A stretch of 64,000 nt of DNA, from contig NZ_JAAGVY010000002.1 of NCBI RefSeq assembly GCF_010686655.1, positions 231,400 to 295,399 on the forward strand, read 5' to 3'. Under the pieces are notes generated by a model. It searched no databases and was not told the DNA's origin. It saw only the letters and a list, made by a program, of their open reading frames with translations. Below are positions 44,338 to 53,744 of this stretch, piece by piece. How positions within the stretch are numbered: position 1 is the stretch's first letter; every line of letters begins with the position of its first letter. The translations under genes and the position numbers were made by a program. Origin of the DNA: Cryomorpha ignava. GTDB lineage: Bacteria > Bacteroidota > Bacteroidia > Flavobacteriales_D > Cryomorphaceae.

Positions 44338-45321
44338 CTAATCCCACAACCTATCCAAAAATCGCTTTGCATTCCCAGAGCTAATCTTTTCCGCAACCTC
44401 ACCACCAAATCGTTTTTCAATTTCAATAGCAATATCCGGATACCGGCTGGCATTTTCATGTGCCGGATAATAAAATGGAATTCTGGATTGATCTGGATGG
44501 GTACCGGCAAAAAAGTAATCGGCCCCAAAACAAATTGCATCTCTACCATTTAATGCAATGCCGTGGGCTATATGATCATACAAGGCATTGGGGTTGTCGT
44601 TGTTTACAAAGGCGCGTAGGAAATTAACGCCGATAAGGCCTTCTTTTCGGATGATCTCCGATGCAATCTCATCCGATAAGTTACGCGGGTGATCCCACAC
44701 CGGACGGTAATTTGAATGGCTTGCGATAATTGGGATATCCAAATTTTGTTTTGCTAAATAAGTCAGCAAATCATATGCAAGGGCATCGCTTGTATGCGAA
44801 AAATCCAATGCGATATGCTTTCCTGCCATGTAGTCCATCAATGCTTTGCCATCGTCTTTCAACCCTGCAGTTGAATAATTGCCGCCACCAAATCTATTTT
44901 CTGCGTGATGGGTAAGACTTATGTAAAATAATTTGCCCACATTCTGGATTATCAAGTCCAAATTTTTGAATCCTTCTTTCAGGTCAATCGCCTCATCGCA
45001 AAAGGCAGAAGCATTTTCTACAGAAGCCACCATACCGATTCCCTCTATGGTATCAAGCGTTCCCAAATGCTCTTTTCCTATTGCATATAAGTTGTCCGTT
45101 TCACTGTGAGCCAGATACTTAAATATTTGACTTTGCTGCAATCCCAACTTATGGCTTTCAGCTACCGTAGGCGCAAAAATTGCCATGGTCTGGAGTTTTA
45201 CATTTCCGTTTTGTAAAAATGGGAGAGAGCTGCCAATATCTTTTGTAGTGTTGATATCCGAATTCTCTCGGGTGAGATAAATCAGGAGGTCGCAGTGAAT
45301 ATCAATAATAGCTCTTGCCAT
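44338..45321 (-). CDS. Membrane dipeptidase (peptidase family M19)
   Basis: 327 residues. The renal-dipeptidase TIM-barrel motifs are IDIHCDLLIYL (His9 and Asp11 region), ISLTHHAENRFGGG, HIALDFSHTSD and IIASHSNYRPVWDHPRNLSD, with CFGADYFFAG near the C-terminus. The His and Asp residues form the binuclear zinc site. The enzyme cleaves dipeptides, possibly including D-amino-acid-containing ones from wall turnover. No signal peptide, so cytoplasmic. It faces the FUSC gene tail to tail with 50 bp between. Confidence 0.92.
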   Translation of the reverse strand: MARAIIDIHCDLLIYLTRENSDINTTKDIGSSLPFLQNGNVKLQTMAIFAPTVAESHKLGLQQSQIFKYLAHSETDNLYAIGKEHLGTLDTIEGIGMVASVENASAFCDEAIDLKEGFKNLDLIIQNVGKLFYISLTHHAENRFGGGNYSTAGLKDDGKALMDYMAGKHIALDFSHTSDALAYDLLTYLAKQNLDIPIIASHSNYRPVWDHPRNLSDEIASEIIRKEGLIGVNFLRAFVNNDNPNALYDHIAHGIALNGRDAICFGADYFFAGTHPDQSRIPFYYPAHENASRYPDIAIEIEKRFGGEVAEKISSGNAKRFLDRLWD

Positions 45322-45749
45322 AAAGATCTTATGAGGTCGAAACGCTCTTTTTGCTTATGCAGACAAAGTAAGCAGACAAAGCGTTTGACAGGGTTTTACT
45401 TTAAAAGCGAAAGGTAAGAATTCTGCCCAAATTTTATTGTGCCGGAATAATAAAAAATGACGCAAAGCCTGTTGCCTTCTGCAGATCATAGCATTTTGAG
45501 GGTTTCATCGCATCTAGATTAATACATTTTATTTAGTACCACACCGAATATACTTTATTGTGGAATTCTTCCGAATACTGTTTAGATTTTCATTAAAGCA
45601 TTTCGGCATATTATTATTCTATTTAAAATAATTACTCGTAGCTTTGCAATATATTTGTGATAATCTTTTGTAAAGTCTCAGTTTATCATTATATTCATGG
45701 CGGTTGTTTGAAAAGTTCAGGCGATCTGTAATTAAAAAAGAAATACGAA
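45322..45749. other. Intergenic region with a candidate promoter
   Basis: 428 bp between divergent genes. A TATATTTG box (45650-45657) lies about 93 bp before the cold-shock gene. No other feature is seen. Confidence 0.4.
45650..45657 (+). promoter_or_regulatory. Candidate -7 box (TATATTTG) for the cold-shock gene
   Basis: TATATTTG matches the Bacteroidota TAnnTTTG consensus. A clear -33 TTG at the usual spacing is not evident, so this is tentative. It would leave a 5' leader of about 85 nt, plausible for a cold-shock mRNA. Confidence 0.4.
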
Positions 45750-46208
45750 TTGGGAAGATCTCAGGAAACCTGGAGTAAACGGGAAAAAGAAAAAAAGAAG
45801 CAGAAGAAGAAGGAAGATAAAATGAAGCGTAAAGAGCAGCGCCAGGAAGAAAGTGCCGGTGGCTCAAGCTTTGACGATATGATAGCCTATGTTGATGCCG
45901 ACGGAAATCTGACGGACACGCCGCCAGACCCGAATGTCAAAAAAGTAAAGATTAAAGCAGAAGATATCATAATCGGTATTCCGCCTAAGGATGATAGCGA
46001 GGAAGAAGATACAGTAAAGGAAGGTACAGTATCCTTTTACGACGATTCAAAAGGCTATGGTTTTATCAAGGTGAAAGGCACTGGCGAAAGTTTGTTTACA
46101 CACGTAAAATCGCACATTGACGAAATCAAAGAGGGAAATCTCGTTTCTTTTGATGTAGCACCAGGCGATAAAGGGCCGGTAGCTATCAATGTTAAAATTA
46201 TAAAGTAA
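45750..46208 (+). CDS. Cold-shock domain protein with basic N-terminal extension
   Basis: 152 residues, start probably at the TTG 45750 (no nearer ATG precedes the conserved basic segment). The first 40 residues are lysine/glutamate-rich (KREKEKKKQKKKEDKMKRK). The CSD is at about 90-150: EGTVSFYDDSKGYGFIKVKG with RNP1-like KGYGFIKV, then SLFTHVKSHIDEIKEGNLVS. The layout is a typical larger Bacteroidota cold-shock protein that binds single-stranded RNA or DNA. A terminator follows. Confidence 0.9.
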   Translation: MGRSQETWSKREKEKKKQKKKEDKMKRKEQRQEESAGGSSFDDMIAYVDADGNLTDTPPDPNVKKVKIKAEDIIIGIPPKDDSEEEDTVKEGTVSFYDDSKGYGFIKVKGTGESLFTHVKSHIDEIKEGNLVSFDVAPGDKGPVAINVKIIK

Positions 46209-46246
46209 ATTTTTAATTTCAAGGTTCATTTGTGCCTTTTAAAAAC

Positions 46247-46280
46247 TTAAAAAGCTGTCTTAATCGGACGGCTTTTTTAT
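46247..46280 (+). terminator. Intrinsic terminator after the cold-shock gene
   Basis: AAAGCTGTC (46251-46259) pairs with GACGGCTTT (46267-46275) around a 7-nt loop, followed by a T-run. Confidence 0.85.
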
Positions 46281-46333
46281 TTTAAACACTTTTCTCAATA
46301 AGGTGTTAGTTTCAAGTATCACTTCAATCATTT

Positions 46334-47263
46334 ATGAACGACGACTATAATGCTATTCAAGAGCAAACGATCAGCCTAACCGAGTCTCTAAAGAACTTTG
46401 CCAATGAATTTATAGAAATGCTACCCGGTATCGGTCTTGGCATTTTAATAATCATTATCGGACTTCTGCTGGGTACTTGGGTAGGCAATATATTCAGACG
46501 CAGAATAGAAAAGAAGGCTGCAGACCCTCTTATGAGCCGATTTTTGGCAAAGGCAATCAAGATCGTGTTTGTTACAATCGCAATTATGCTCGCCTTAAGG
46601 GCGGCTGGTCTTGGCGGTATTGCGACTGGTGTTCTTACGGCGGCAGGCGCATCTGCCGTGGTTCTCGGGTTTGCATTTAAAGACATTGGCGAAAATTTCA
46701 TCGCCGGAGTTATTCTTTCGTTTAATCGGCCTTTCGATGTAGATGATACAGTGATGATTGGCGATAATTTTGGAAAGATCAAAACACTCACGTTTCGTTA
46801 TACCAAAATAAAGACTTTCGATGGACGTGATGTGTATATTCCTAATAGTGATGTGCTTACAACTCCCGTCACGAATTATACCGAAGATGGATTCTTTCGA
46901 TGGGATTTTATAATAGGGATAGCATACGAAGACAATATTGAGGGGGCAAAGGAAACGGTTCTCAAAGCTTTGAGTATGGAGCCCCTTGTTGTGGAAGACG
47001 AGGAGCACGAAAATTTTGTAATCGAGGACGAATTGGCTACCAGCACTGTAAATCTCAAAGTTTATTTTTGGGTTGACACCAAAGATTTTAGACGACAGGC
47101 ATTGGTAACCAAAGGCAATGTGGTGCGAAATGTGAAGGAAGCTCTTGAAGATGCAGGTTATTACATGCCTGCTGATATTCAGGAGATTAAGTTATACGGA
47201 GGAGAAAAAGAATTTCCAATACGAATTGCGAAAGATCTTTTAGAAGATAAAAACGAAAAATAG
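46334..47263 (+). CDS. MscS family mechanosensitive channel
   Basis: 309 residues. Three helices (about 33-54, 75-93, 100-126), with the TM3 pore segment ATGVLTAAGASAVVLGFAFKD. The beta domain follows: RPFDVDDTVMIGDNFGKIK, TKIKTFDGRDVYIPNSDVLT, and a C-terminal alpha-beta part. It is a small-conductance channel that opens on membrane tension to release solutes. The length is close to E. coli MscS with a modest N-terminal extension. It is probably cotranscribed with the GH3 gene 12 bp downstream. Confidence 0.93.
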   Translation: MNDDYNAIQEQTISLTESLKNFANEFIEMLPGIGLGILIIIIGLLLGTWVGNIFRRRIEKKAADPLMSRFLAKAIKIVFVTIAIMLALRAAGLGGIATGVLTAAGASAVVLGFAFKDIGENFIAGVILSFNRPFDVDDTVMIGDNFGKIKTLTFRYTKIKTFDGRDVYIPNSDVLTTPVTNYTEDGFFRWDFIIGIAYEDNIEGAKETVLKALSMEPLVVEDEEHENFVIEDELATSTVNLKVYFWVDTKDFRRQALVTKGNVVRNVKEALEDAGYYMPADIQEIKLYGGEKEFPIRIAKDLLEDKNEK

Positions 47264-47275
47264 AAAAATACTGTA

Positions 47276-48799
47276 GTGGCTATAATTGGAAAACTTATAA
47301 AAGCAGGAATTGGAATTAATCAAAAACTAAATTTTGATTTTACCAATGATGATAATCCGCAATTAAATCAACTCAAAAATCTGCTTTCCAAAGCAAAAGA
47401 TACCGCTTTTGGAAAATATTATGGCTTTGCAAAAATCTTGGATTCCGATGATATAATTATGGCCTTTAAAGGCGAAGTACCCATTCACGGTTATGAAGCT
47501 ATGCACGATCAATGGTGGTGTAAGCAGCAGATTCATCCTGATATTACCTGGCCGGGAATTCCAGAGTTTTTTGCCTTGAGCAGCGGAACTACCGGCAAGA
47601 GCAGTAAGCGAATCCCGATTACGGATGACTTTCTGCAAAGTATGCGCGATGTGGGCAGATCTTTGATAAAGGAATTGCCAAATTTTGACTTCCCGGAAGA
47701 GGTATTTGAAAGTGAAATTCTCATGCTTAGCAGTAGCGCCAATTTAAAAGAGAATACCGAGGGATACCTCGAAGGAGAAATAAGTGGAATAAACGTGAGT
47801 AATTTTCCGGGATATTACGATTTGTTCTACCGCCCGGGAAAAGAAATTGCTGCTATAAAAGATTGGGACGAGCGCGTGGCGGCAATTGTAAAGGAAGCGC
47901 CCAACTGGAATATTGGTGCCATAGCAGGTATCCCTTCATGGGTTTTACTCCTTTTGCAGGAAATAGTGAAGCGGCACAAGCTCAAATCTATACACGACAT
48001 TTGGCCAAACTTTGCTGTATTTGCCAGTGGGGGAGTGGCCTACGAAACATACCGCACCGATTTTGATGCCCTCTGCGCAAAACCCATAGCAATTATTGAT
48101 ACTTATCTCGCGTCTGAAGGGTTTTTTGCCTACTCGAGCCGCCCGGATTCCATGGCTATGAATCTGGCCGTAAATCACGGATACTTCTATGAGTTCATTC
48201 CATTCGATTCGCGTGGTGTAGATGAAACCGGCGCAATTCTCGAAAATCCGGTTACGCTCACCATTGACGAAGTGGAAGAGAATCAAGACTATGTATTGAT
48301 TGTGAGCTCTTGCGCAGGTGCCTGGCGATACAGCATTGGCGACACCATAAAATTTGTCAATTTGAAAACCAATGAGATAATGATAACCGGAAGAACAAAA
48401 TTCTTTTTGAATGTTGTCGGTTCTCAATTATCGGAAGAAAAAATGGATGCGGCCATTATCGAAGCTTCTCAAAAAATGGATGTTAGCGTCAACGAGTTTT
48501 CGGTAGCTGCTGTAAAAAATGAAAATGGCGAATATTTTCACCAGTGGATTGTTGTAACTGATGATGAATTTGATTGCACTAAATTCAAAGACTTGCTAGA
48601 TAAATCTTTGACGGAGGCCAATAAGAACTACAAAGTTGCGCGAAGCAAAGCATTAAAAGGAGTAAAGGTAGAGTCCATTTCTAAAGAAACATATCACGGC
48701 TTCTTGGCAAAGAGTAAGAAAAAAGGTGGTCAGGTTAAAACACCAAAAGTTATGACTACTGAAAAAATGAATGAATTTCTGGAATTTATAAAGAAGTAA
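47276..48799 (+). CDS. GH3 family acyl-acid amido synthetase-like protein
   Basis: 507 residues starting at GTG 47276. The GH3 fold is recognised by SSGTTGKSSKRIPITDDFL (about 99-117; ATP-binding motif), ASGGVAYETYR, YLASEGFFAYSSRPDS, and SCAGAWRYSIGDTIKF then MITGRTKFFLNVVGSQLSEE. In plants these enzymes join amino acids to auxin or jasmonate; bacterial members' substrates are mostly unknown. It follows the MscS gene by 12 bp, so they likely share a transcript, with no obvious functional link. Confidence 0.92.
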   Translation: MAIIGKLIKAGIGINQKLNFDFTNDDNPQLNQLKNLLSKAKDTAFGKYYGFAKILDSDDIIMAFKGEVPIHGYEAMHDQWWCKQQIHPDITWPGIPEFFALSSGTTGKSSKRIPITDDFLQSMRDVGRSLIKELPNFDFPEEVFESEILMLSSSANLKENTEGYLEGEISGINVSNFPGYYDLFYRPGKEIAAIKDWDERVAAIVKEAPNWNIGAIAGIPSWVLLLLQEIVKRHKLKSIHDIWPNFAVFASGGVAYETYRTDFDALCAKPIAIIDTYLASEGFFAYSSRPDSMAMNLAVNHGYFYEFIPFDSRGVDETGAILENPVTLTIDEVEENQDYVLIVSSCAGAWRYSIGDTIKFVNLKTNEIMITGRTKFFLNVVGSQLSEEKMDAAIIEASQKMDVSVNEFSVAAVKNENGEYFHQWIVVTDDEFDCTKFKDLLDKSLTEANKNYKVARSKALKGVKVESISKETYHGFLAKSKKKGGQVKTPKVMTTEKMNEFLEFIKK

Positions 48800-48850
48800 G
48801 TGGCTTAATATCAGTCTTGATTTTCACCTTTTATGTTGATGCTAAAATTC

Positions 48851-48858
48851 TATATTTG
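48851..48858 (+). promoter_or_regulatory. Candidate -7 box (TATATTTG) for the DUF4293 gene
   Basis: TATATTTG fits the TAnnTTTG consensus and lies 20 bp before the ATG at 48878, giving a short leader. The -33 element is weak. Confidence 0.5.
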
Positions 48859-48877
48859 CTCCTCAAAATTCTGACCC

Positions 48878-49354
48878 ATGATACAGAGAGTACAATCAAT
48901 CTACCTTGTGTTGGCTACCCTTGCTGGTGCTATGACTTTTTTTCTTCCCTACGCGCATTTTTATGCAAATGAAACCGAAGTGGCAGAGTTTGCTATGTTT
49001 GGAGTCTTTAATGTGCAAAGCCAAGTGGTGGAAATGATGAGCCCTTTTGGATTTCCGGCGTGGATATTTGGGGCATTCGCCGTTTTGATTCCGCTTATCA
49101 GCATTTTTCTCTATAAAAAGAGACCTGTTCAGATGCGTATTGTCCGACTTGCCTATCTGATAAATCTCGGTTATATCGTTTATCTTTTTTTTGCCATCGA
49201 TGCCATTAACGACCAGGTATTTGATGGAGCGCTTGATATACTCCACCATACAGGTTTTTACATGCCCGTAATTGCCATCGTATTTTGCTTCCTGGCCGTG
49301 CGGGGAATAAAAGCAGATGAGGCACTTGTAAAGTCTTTAGATAGAATAAGATAA
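48878..49354 (+). CDS. DUF4293 family membrane protein
   Basis: 158 residues. The N-terminal MIQRVQSIYLVLATLAGAMT is the DUF4293 signature and the first of four helices (others about 65-82, 89-108, 125-142). It is a Bacteroidota-specific inner-membrane protein of unknown function. The length is typical. A TAnnTTTG box sits just upstream. The following 100 bp contain simple repeats. Confidence 0.9.
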   Translation: MIQRVQSIYLVLATLAGAMTFFLPYAHFYANETEVAEFAMFGVFNVQSQVVEMMSPFGFPAWIFGAFAVLIPLISIFLYKKRPVQMRIVRLAYLINLGYIVYLFFAIDAINDQVFDGALDILHHTGFYMPVIAIVFCFLAVRGIKADEALVKSLDRIR

Positions 49355-49368
49355 GCGAAATTCCGGCC

Positions 49369-49460
49369 CCCATCTCGACTCCCATCTCGACTCCGTTCGA
49401 TGACCAGATGCGTAATTAATCATTCGCAATTCGTAATTACTTGTTCGTAATTTGTCCTTT
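49369..49460. repeat. Simple-sequence intergenic repeats
   Basis: CATCTCGACTCC occurs twice in tandem (49371-49382, 49383-49394). It is followed by an AATTCGTAATT-type tract (49411-49452, e.g. CATTCGCAATTCGTAATTAC). Both resemble patterns I associate with Bacteroidota intergenic repeats. Confidence 0.6.
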
Positions 49461-49529
49461 TGGAGAATGAACAAGGTTGTGAATTAATTGTCTTAAATTT
49501 AGCGTGGCGTAATTTTAAATGCAATAAGA

Positions 49530-50321
49530 ATGAAAACGATATCTGTTTTAATCGATTTTAGGACAACTTCCGAAATGGCAACACAATACGCCTGCTGGCT
49601 TTCTCACGAAACCGGAGCCAGCGTAAATCTGCTTCATATTACCGACGAGCATAATCCGGATATCGAAGAAATCAAAAAGAAGCTGATAGCATTTACGAAT
49701 ATTGAAACGCATGGAGTAAAATACTCGGTTTCAGTTGGAAAAGGCGAGTACCTTCAAGAAATACCGAAACTATTGCTGCTCGTTGATGCCGATTTTGTTG
49801 TAATCGGAACCCATGGTGTGGAAGGGGTGTACCAGGCTCTTTTTGGGGCCAACGTTATAAAGCTTATCCAAAGTATATCCATTTCGTCATTAATTGTGCA
49901 AGGCAATACCGTCAAACCCGGCGATAATATTTCTCAGATTCTTCTCCCAATTGGGATTCACGAAAATTTTGACGCCATGATTGCGAAAACGGCCGAGTGG
50001 GCATTGGACTTAGATAGCGATGTGGATATTTTTAGCGTTTTAAAAGGCGATGGAACTGATAATGAATTTCTGAAAAATCTGGACAAAACCAAAAAATACT
50101 TTGATGAACACAAAGTGCGTTACAAAACGGTAACTAGGGAGGCGACCATTTATTCCGTTGGCTATGCCCGCGAAATATTGGCTCATGCCAAAGAAAGCAA
50201 TGCCGGATTGATTACTATGCTTTCGCAGATGTCTGAAGAGAACCGCTATTTTGGAAATATGGATAAAACCAACTTGGTACTAAACCCGCAGGGAATCCCT
50301 GTATTGTGTATCGCTGGGTAG
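49530..50321 (+). CDS. Universal stress protein, double-domain type
   Basis: 263 residues with two UspA-like halves. The first (about 1-130) starts KTISVLIDFRTTSEMATQYA and has VDADFVVIGTHGVEGVYQAL with GANVIKLIQ and SSLIVQ. The second (about 135-263) starts ISQILLPIGIHENFDAM and ends QGIPVLCIAG. The GxxG-x9-GS/T ATP-binding motif is imperfect (GTHGVEG then GANV), so ATP binding is uncertain. Tandem USPs are common in Bacteroidota and linked to stress responses. Monocistronic. Confidence 0.9.
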   Translation: MKTISVLIDFRTTSEMATQYACWLSHETGASVNLLHITDEHNPDIEEIKKKLIAFTNIETHGVKYSVSVGKGEYLQEIPKLLLLVDADFVVIGTHGVEGVYQALFGANVIKLIQSISISSLIVQGNTVKPGDNISQILLPIGIHENFDAMIAKTAEWALDLDSDVDIFSVLKGDGTDNEFLKNLDKTKKYFDEHKVRYKTVTREATIYSVGYAREILAHAKESNAGLITMLSQMSEENRYFGNMDKTNLVLNPQGIPVLCIAG

Positions 50322-50485
50322 AATTTTATTGTGACGATTACTATGGCGAGTGGATCTACCCACTCAAAACGGGATTTAAAACCGGCGGTCTAAATATTTA
50401 AGTATATCAATTGAAACATGTATTTCCGCGGGGTGAATACCGCCGCGGAGCGATAAGTGGATAAGATCAGCCAATAAGATTAACT

Positions 50486-50980
50486 CTAACGTTTCCCCAA
50501 TTCCACAACTTCCAGATTTGATATTTTTCCTTTGTCCAATTCCATTCGCAGAAGCGTACGCACTTTGTGAAATCCCTGCACACCTGCCGCACCGGGGTTG
50601 ATATGAAGCAATGAAAATGCCGGATTCTGCTTTACCATGCAAATATGTGAATGTCCGCAAACGAAAATTTGCGGTTGGAACTTTCTGATTTCAGCACTCA
50701 CGCGAGCAGGATAGCTTCCGGGCTTTCCGGCAATATGAGTCATAAAAACCTTTACACCTTCCACTTCAAAAAATTGATTTAGAGGAAATACAGTTCTCAA
50801 CACCCCGCCGTCAATATTGCCGTAAACCCCACGCACCGGGGCAATTTTGTTTAAAGCGTCTGTTACAGAAATATCACCAATATCGCCGGCATGCCATATC
50901 TCATCGCAGTTTTTGAGGTGATGCGCAATGCGCTCATCTATATGGCTGTGTGTGTCTGATATGATCCCAATTTTTCTCAC
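50486..50980 (-). CDS. Metallophosphoesterase (YfcE/MJ0936-like)
   Basis: 164 residues. The calcineurin-like motifs are in order: GIISDTHSHI (DxH), EIWHAGDIGDI (GDxxD-like), VRGVYGNIDG (GNxD), FMTHIAGKPG and FVCGHSHICM (GHxH). The size fits the YfcE/MJ0936 group of small phosphodiesterases acting on unknown phosphodiesters. Cytoplasmic. It diverges from the TruA gene, with 61 bp between the two starts. Confidence 0.92.
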   Translation of the reverse strand: MRKIGIISDTHSHIDERIAHHLKNCDEIWHAGDIGDISVTDALNKIAPVRGVYGNIDGGVLRTVFPLNQFFEVEGVKVFMTHIAGKPGSYPARVSAEIRKFQPQIFVCGHSHICMVKQNPAFSLLHINPGAAGVQGFHKVRTLLRMELDKGKISNLEVVELGKR

Positions 50981-51016
50981 TCTTATCTTTTTATCGCGGG
51001 TTCAATGAAAGGTTCT

Positions 51017-51024
51017 TACTTTTG
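51017..51024 (+). promoter_or_regulatory. Candidate -7 box (TACTTTTG) for truA
   Basis: A full TAnnTTTG match 18 bp before the TTG start. The spacing implies an almost leaderless message, frequent in this phylum. Confidence 0.5.
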
Positions 51025-51041
51025 CGCAAAATTAAATCAAA

Positions 51042-51794
51042 TTGCAACGCTACTTTTTGCATCTGGCTTACGATGGTACAAATTACAGCGGCTGGCAGGT
51101 TCAGCCCAAAGTTAACACGGTACAGGAAACTATCGAGAAAGCGCTGAGAATATTTGTGCCGGATGTAAAGTGCATAATTGGCTGTGGCCGCACTGATACG
51201 GGTGTTCACGCAAAAGATTACTATGCCCATTTTGACACCAATGTAGAAATTCATCCCGAAATCGTCTATAAACTCAATGCAGTTTTACCCATTGATATTT
51301 CCATAAAGGATTGCTTTACAGCCAAAGAGCACGTTCATGCACGTTTTAGCGCCACTGATAGATCATATGAGTACTTTGTGCATTTTGCCAAAGATCCTTT
51401 TAAGAATCAATATTCGGTTTACCATTCCAAAGTCATAAATATAGATTTGATGAATGTGGCTTGCGCGTACCTTCTTGGTGAGCAAGATTTTTCAGCATTT
51501 AGCAAGAGCAGAACCCAGACCTTTACCAATATGTGTAATGTTAAATTTGCACATTGGGAAACTATTGACGACGGTATGGTGTTTAAAATAACTGCCAATC
51601 GATTTTTGAGAAATATGGTGCGCGCCATTGTGGGTACCATGTTTAAAATTGGCGAAGGAGCAATACCGCCCGAAGAATTAAAAACCATTATAGCAGGAAA
51701 GGAGAGAAGCGCTGCCGGAAAATCAGTACACCCGCAAGGTCTCTTTCTAAGCAAAATTATTTATCCGCAATTTCATGGCCCAGATAACAGGTAA
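51042..51794 (+). CDS. truA: tRNA pseudouridine(38-40) synthase TruA
   Basis: 250 residues, the usual TruA length, starting from TTG 51042; no in-frame ATG precedes the conserved LHLAYDGTNYSGWQVQP. The catalytic Asp52 is in CGRTDTGVHA. Further motifs are FSATDRSYEYFVHF, DFSAFSKSR and NRFLRNMVRAIVGTMF. It modifies U38-U40 in tRNA anticodon stems. Its end overlaps the ABC transporter start by 20 bp, so the two are translationally linked. Confidence 0.95.
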   Translation: MQRYFLHLAYDGTNYSGWQVQPKVNTVQETIEKALRIFVPDVKCIIGCGRTDTGVHAKDYYAHFDTNVEIHPEIVYKLNAVLPIDISIKDCFTAKEHVHARFSATDRSYEYFVHFAKDPFKNQYSVYHSKVINIDLMNVACAYLLGEQDFSAFSKSRTQTFTNMCNVKFAHWETIDDGMVFKITANRFLRNMVRAIVGTMFKIGEGAIPPEELKTIIAGKERSAAGKSVHPQGLFLSKIIYPQFHGPDNR

Positions 51795-53526
51795 GGCATT
51801 CGATCTCAAACTTTTTACCCGCGTATTTCGATATGTGGCGCCTTATAAACGCGTATTTTACTTCGCGTTATTTCTTACAATTTTTCTCGCCGCTCTTGGT
51901 GTAATACGGCCGGTTCTTATCGGGAAAGCGATAGATGTATATGTAATAAACAATGACCCAACAGGTTTGCTTTACCTAATGCTCATTGTGGTGGGAATTT
52001 TATTTGTGGAAGCGGGAGCACAGTTTTATCAAACTTATTATAGCAACTGGTTGGGTCAGTCGGTTACAATAGACCTTCGCTCCATTCTCTTTAATCACAT
52101 TACATCTTTTAAGCTTAAATATTTCGATAAAACTGCTATTGGTACATTGGTTACCAGATGTATTAGCGATATAGAAACCATTTCGCAAATATTCTCGCAG
52201 GGGCTATTAAGCATAATGGGCGATTTGCTTAAACTGATTGTCGTTATCGGGGTTATGTTTGCAATTAATTGGCAACTAACACTTTATAGCCTCGTGCCGA
52301 TTCCTATCCTCATTTTTGCAATGATTATTTTTAAGAATGCCATTAAGCGTTCTTTTCAGCAGGTGCGTACGCAGGTATCGCGCCTTAATGCCTTTGCGCA
52401 GGAGCATATTGTGGGCATGTCAATCGTTCAGGTATTTAACCGCGAATCAAAAGAAAAAGAGAAATTTGTAAATATTAACCGCAGCCATAGAAAAGCGCAC
52501 ATAAAATCTATTTGGGCTTATTCTATTTTCTTCCCGGTAGTTGAGATTCTATCGGCAGTTTCACTTTCATTGCTCATTTGGTGGGGCGTAGGAGGTGTGA
52601 TCGAAGGTGAAGTCACAATGGGAGATCTGGTTATGTTTATTCTTTTTATTCATATGCTATTCAGACCTATACGTCAACTTGCCGACCGATTTAATGTATT
52701 GCAAATGGGAATGGTGGGAAGTGAGCGTGTTTTTGCCGTTCTCGATACAGAAAGCCATATTCAGGATTCTGGCACACTTAATTCGGGAATACAGGGCAGC
52801 ATAAAATTTAGAAACGTCTGGTTTGCCTATCAGGATGAAGATTGGGTATTGAAAGACTTGAGTTTTGAAGCGAAACCAGGAGAAACCATTGCTTTTGTGG
52901 GAGCTACGGGCGCCGGAAAATCGAGTATTGTAAACTTGATCAACCGTTTTTATGAATTCCAAAAAGGTGAAATTCTCATTGACGATACGCCAGTTCAGGA
53001 TTACGATTTAGAATATTTGAGAAATGAAATTGCCGTTGTACTTCAGGATGTTTTTCTGTTTTCGGATACCGTTGCAAACAATATATCACTTCAAAATCCT
53101 GCCATTACCAGAGAAGAAATTGTAAAAGCCGCCGAAGCTGTGGGTGCATCTACCTTTATTGAAAAGCTGCCCGGCTCTTACGATTACGATGTAAAAGAAC
53201 GCGGTGGAATGTTAAGTGTCGGCCAGCGCCAGCTCATCAGCTTTATCAGAGCTTATGTTTACAATCCCAAAATTCTAATTCTCGACGAGGCTACTTCATC
53301 TGTCGATACTGAATCGGAATTGATGATTCAAAACGCGATAGATCGCCTTACTGAAAACCGAACGAGCATAGTTATTGCCCACAGGTTGAGCACGATTCAA
53401 AAGGCTGACAGAATAATCGTTCTTGAAAAAGGAAGGATAATTGAGCAAGGAACTCATCAACAACTTCTTGCAAATGAAGGGCATTATAAGAAATTGATTG
53501 ATATGCAGTTTCAGGAGAGAAGTTAG
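51775..53526 (+). CDS. ABC exporter, fused permease and ATPase
   Basis: 583 residues. Six helices occupy about 17-310 (type IV exporter, ABC_membrane). The nucleotide-binding domain spans 340-575: Walker A GATGAGKSSIVNL (about 381), Q-loop VVLQDVFLFSD, signature LSVGQRQLISF, Walker B ILILDEATSSVDTES and the H-loop IVIAHRLST. This is the MsbA/multidrug-like half-transporter fused in one chain; it works as homo- or heterodimer. Substrate cannot be read. It overlaps truA and is followed by a heptamer-repeat tract. Confidence 0.95.
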   Translation: MAQITGKAFDLKLFTRVFRYVAPYKRVFYFALFLTIFLAALGVIRPVLIGKAIDVYVINNDPTGLLYLMLIVVGILFVEAGAQFYQTYYSNWLGQSVTIDLRSILFNHITSFKLKYFDKTAIGTLVTRCISDIETISQIFSQGLLSIMGDLLKLIVVIGVMFAINWQLTLYSLVPIPILIFAMIIFKNAIKRSFQQVRTQVSRLNAFAQEHIVGMSIVQVFNRESKEKEKFVNINRSHRKAHIKSIWAYSIFFPVVEILSAVSLSLLIWWGVGGVIEGEVTMGDLVMFILFIHMLFRPIRQLADRFNVLQMGMVGSERVFAVLDTESHIQDSGTLNSGIQGSIKFRNVWFAYQDEDWVLKDLSFEAKPGETIAFVGATGAGKSSIVNLINRFYEFQKGEILIDDTPVQDYDLEYLRNEIAVVLQDVFLFSDTVANNISLQNPAITREEIVKAAEAVGASTFIEKLPGSYDYDVKERGGMLSVGQRQLISFIRAYVYNPKILILDEATSSVDTESELMIQNAIDRLTENRTSIVIAHRLSTIQKADRIIVLEKGRIIEQGTHQQLLANEGHYKKLIDMQFQERS

Positions 53527-53560
53527 TCTCGAGTCGCTAGTCGCGAGTCGCGAGCTGGTG
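53527..53560. repeat. Heptamer repeat tract (GAGTCGC type)
   Basis: GAGTCGC, TAGTCGC, GAGTCGC in direct succession (53531-53551). A matching tract in the opposite sense lies at 54375-54401, so they flank the lipoprotein gene between them as an inverted pair. Confidence 0.65.
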
Positions 53561-53744
53561 CGTCAAATTTATTCCTTTTGATTCACTTGGAGTCAATCCA
53601 AGTGCAGCGGGTCTTTAGGTTGTGAGTTAATCTTAAAATACGGAGCGAAGCAGATATTCATTTTTATAATGCTTCATTTTACTTAATATTTTCCATCAAA
53701 AAACTATTATTCAAATAATTTTCTTGATTTTTTTTTTAGATTCA

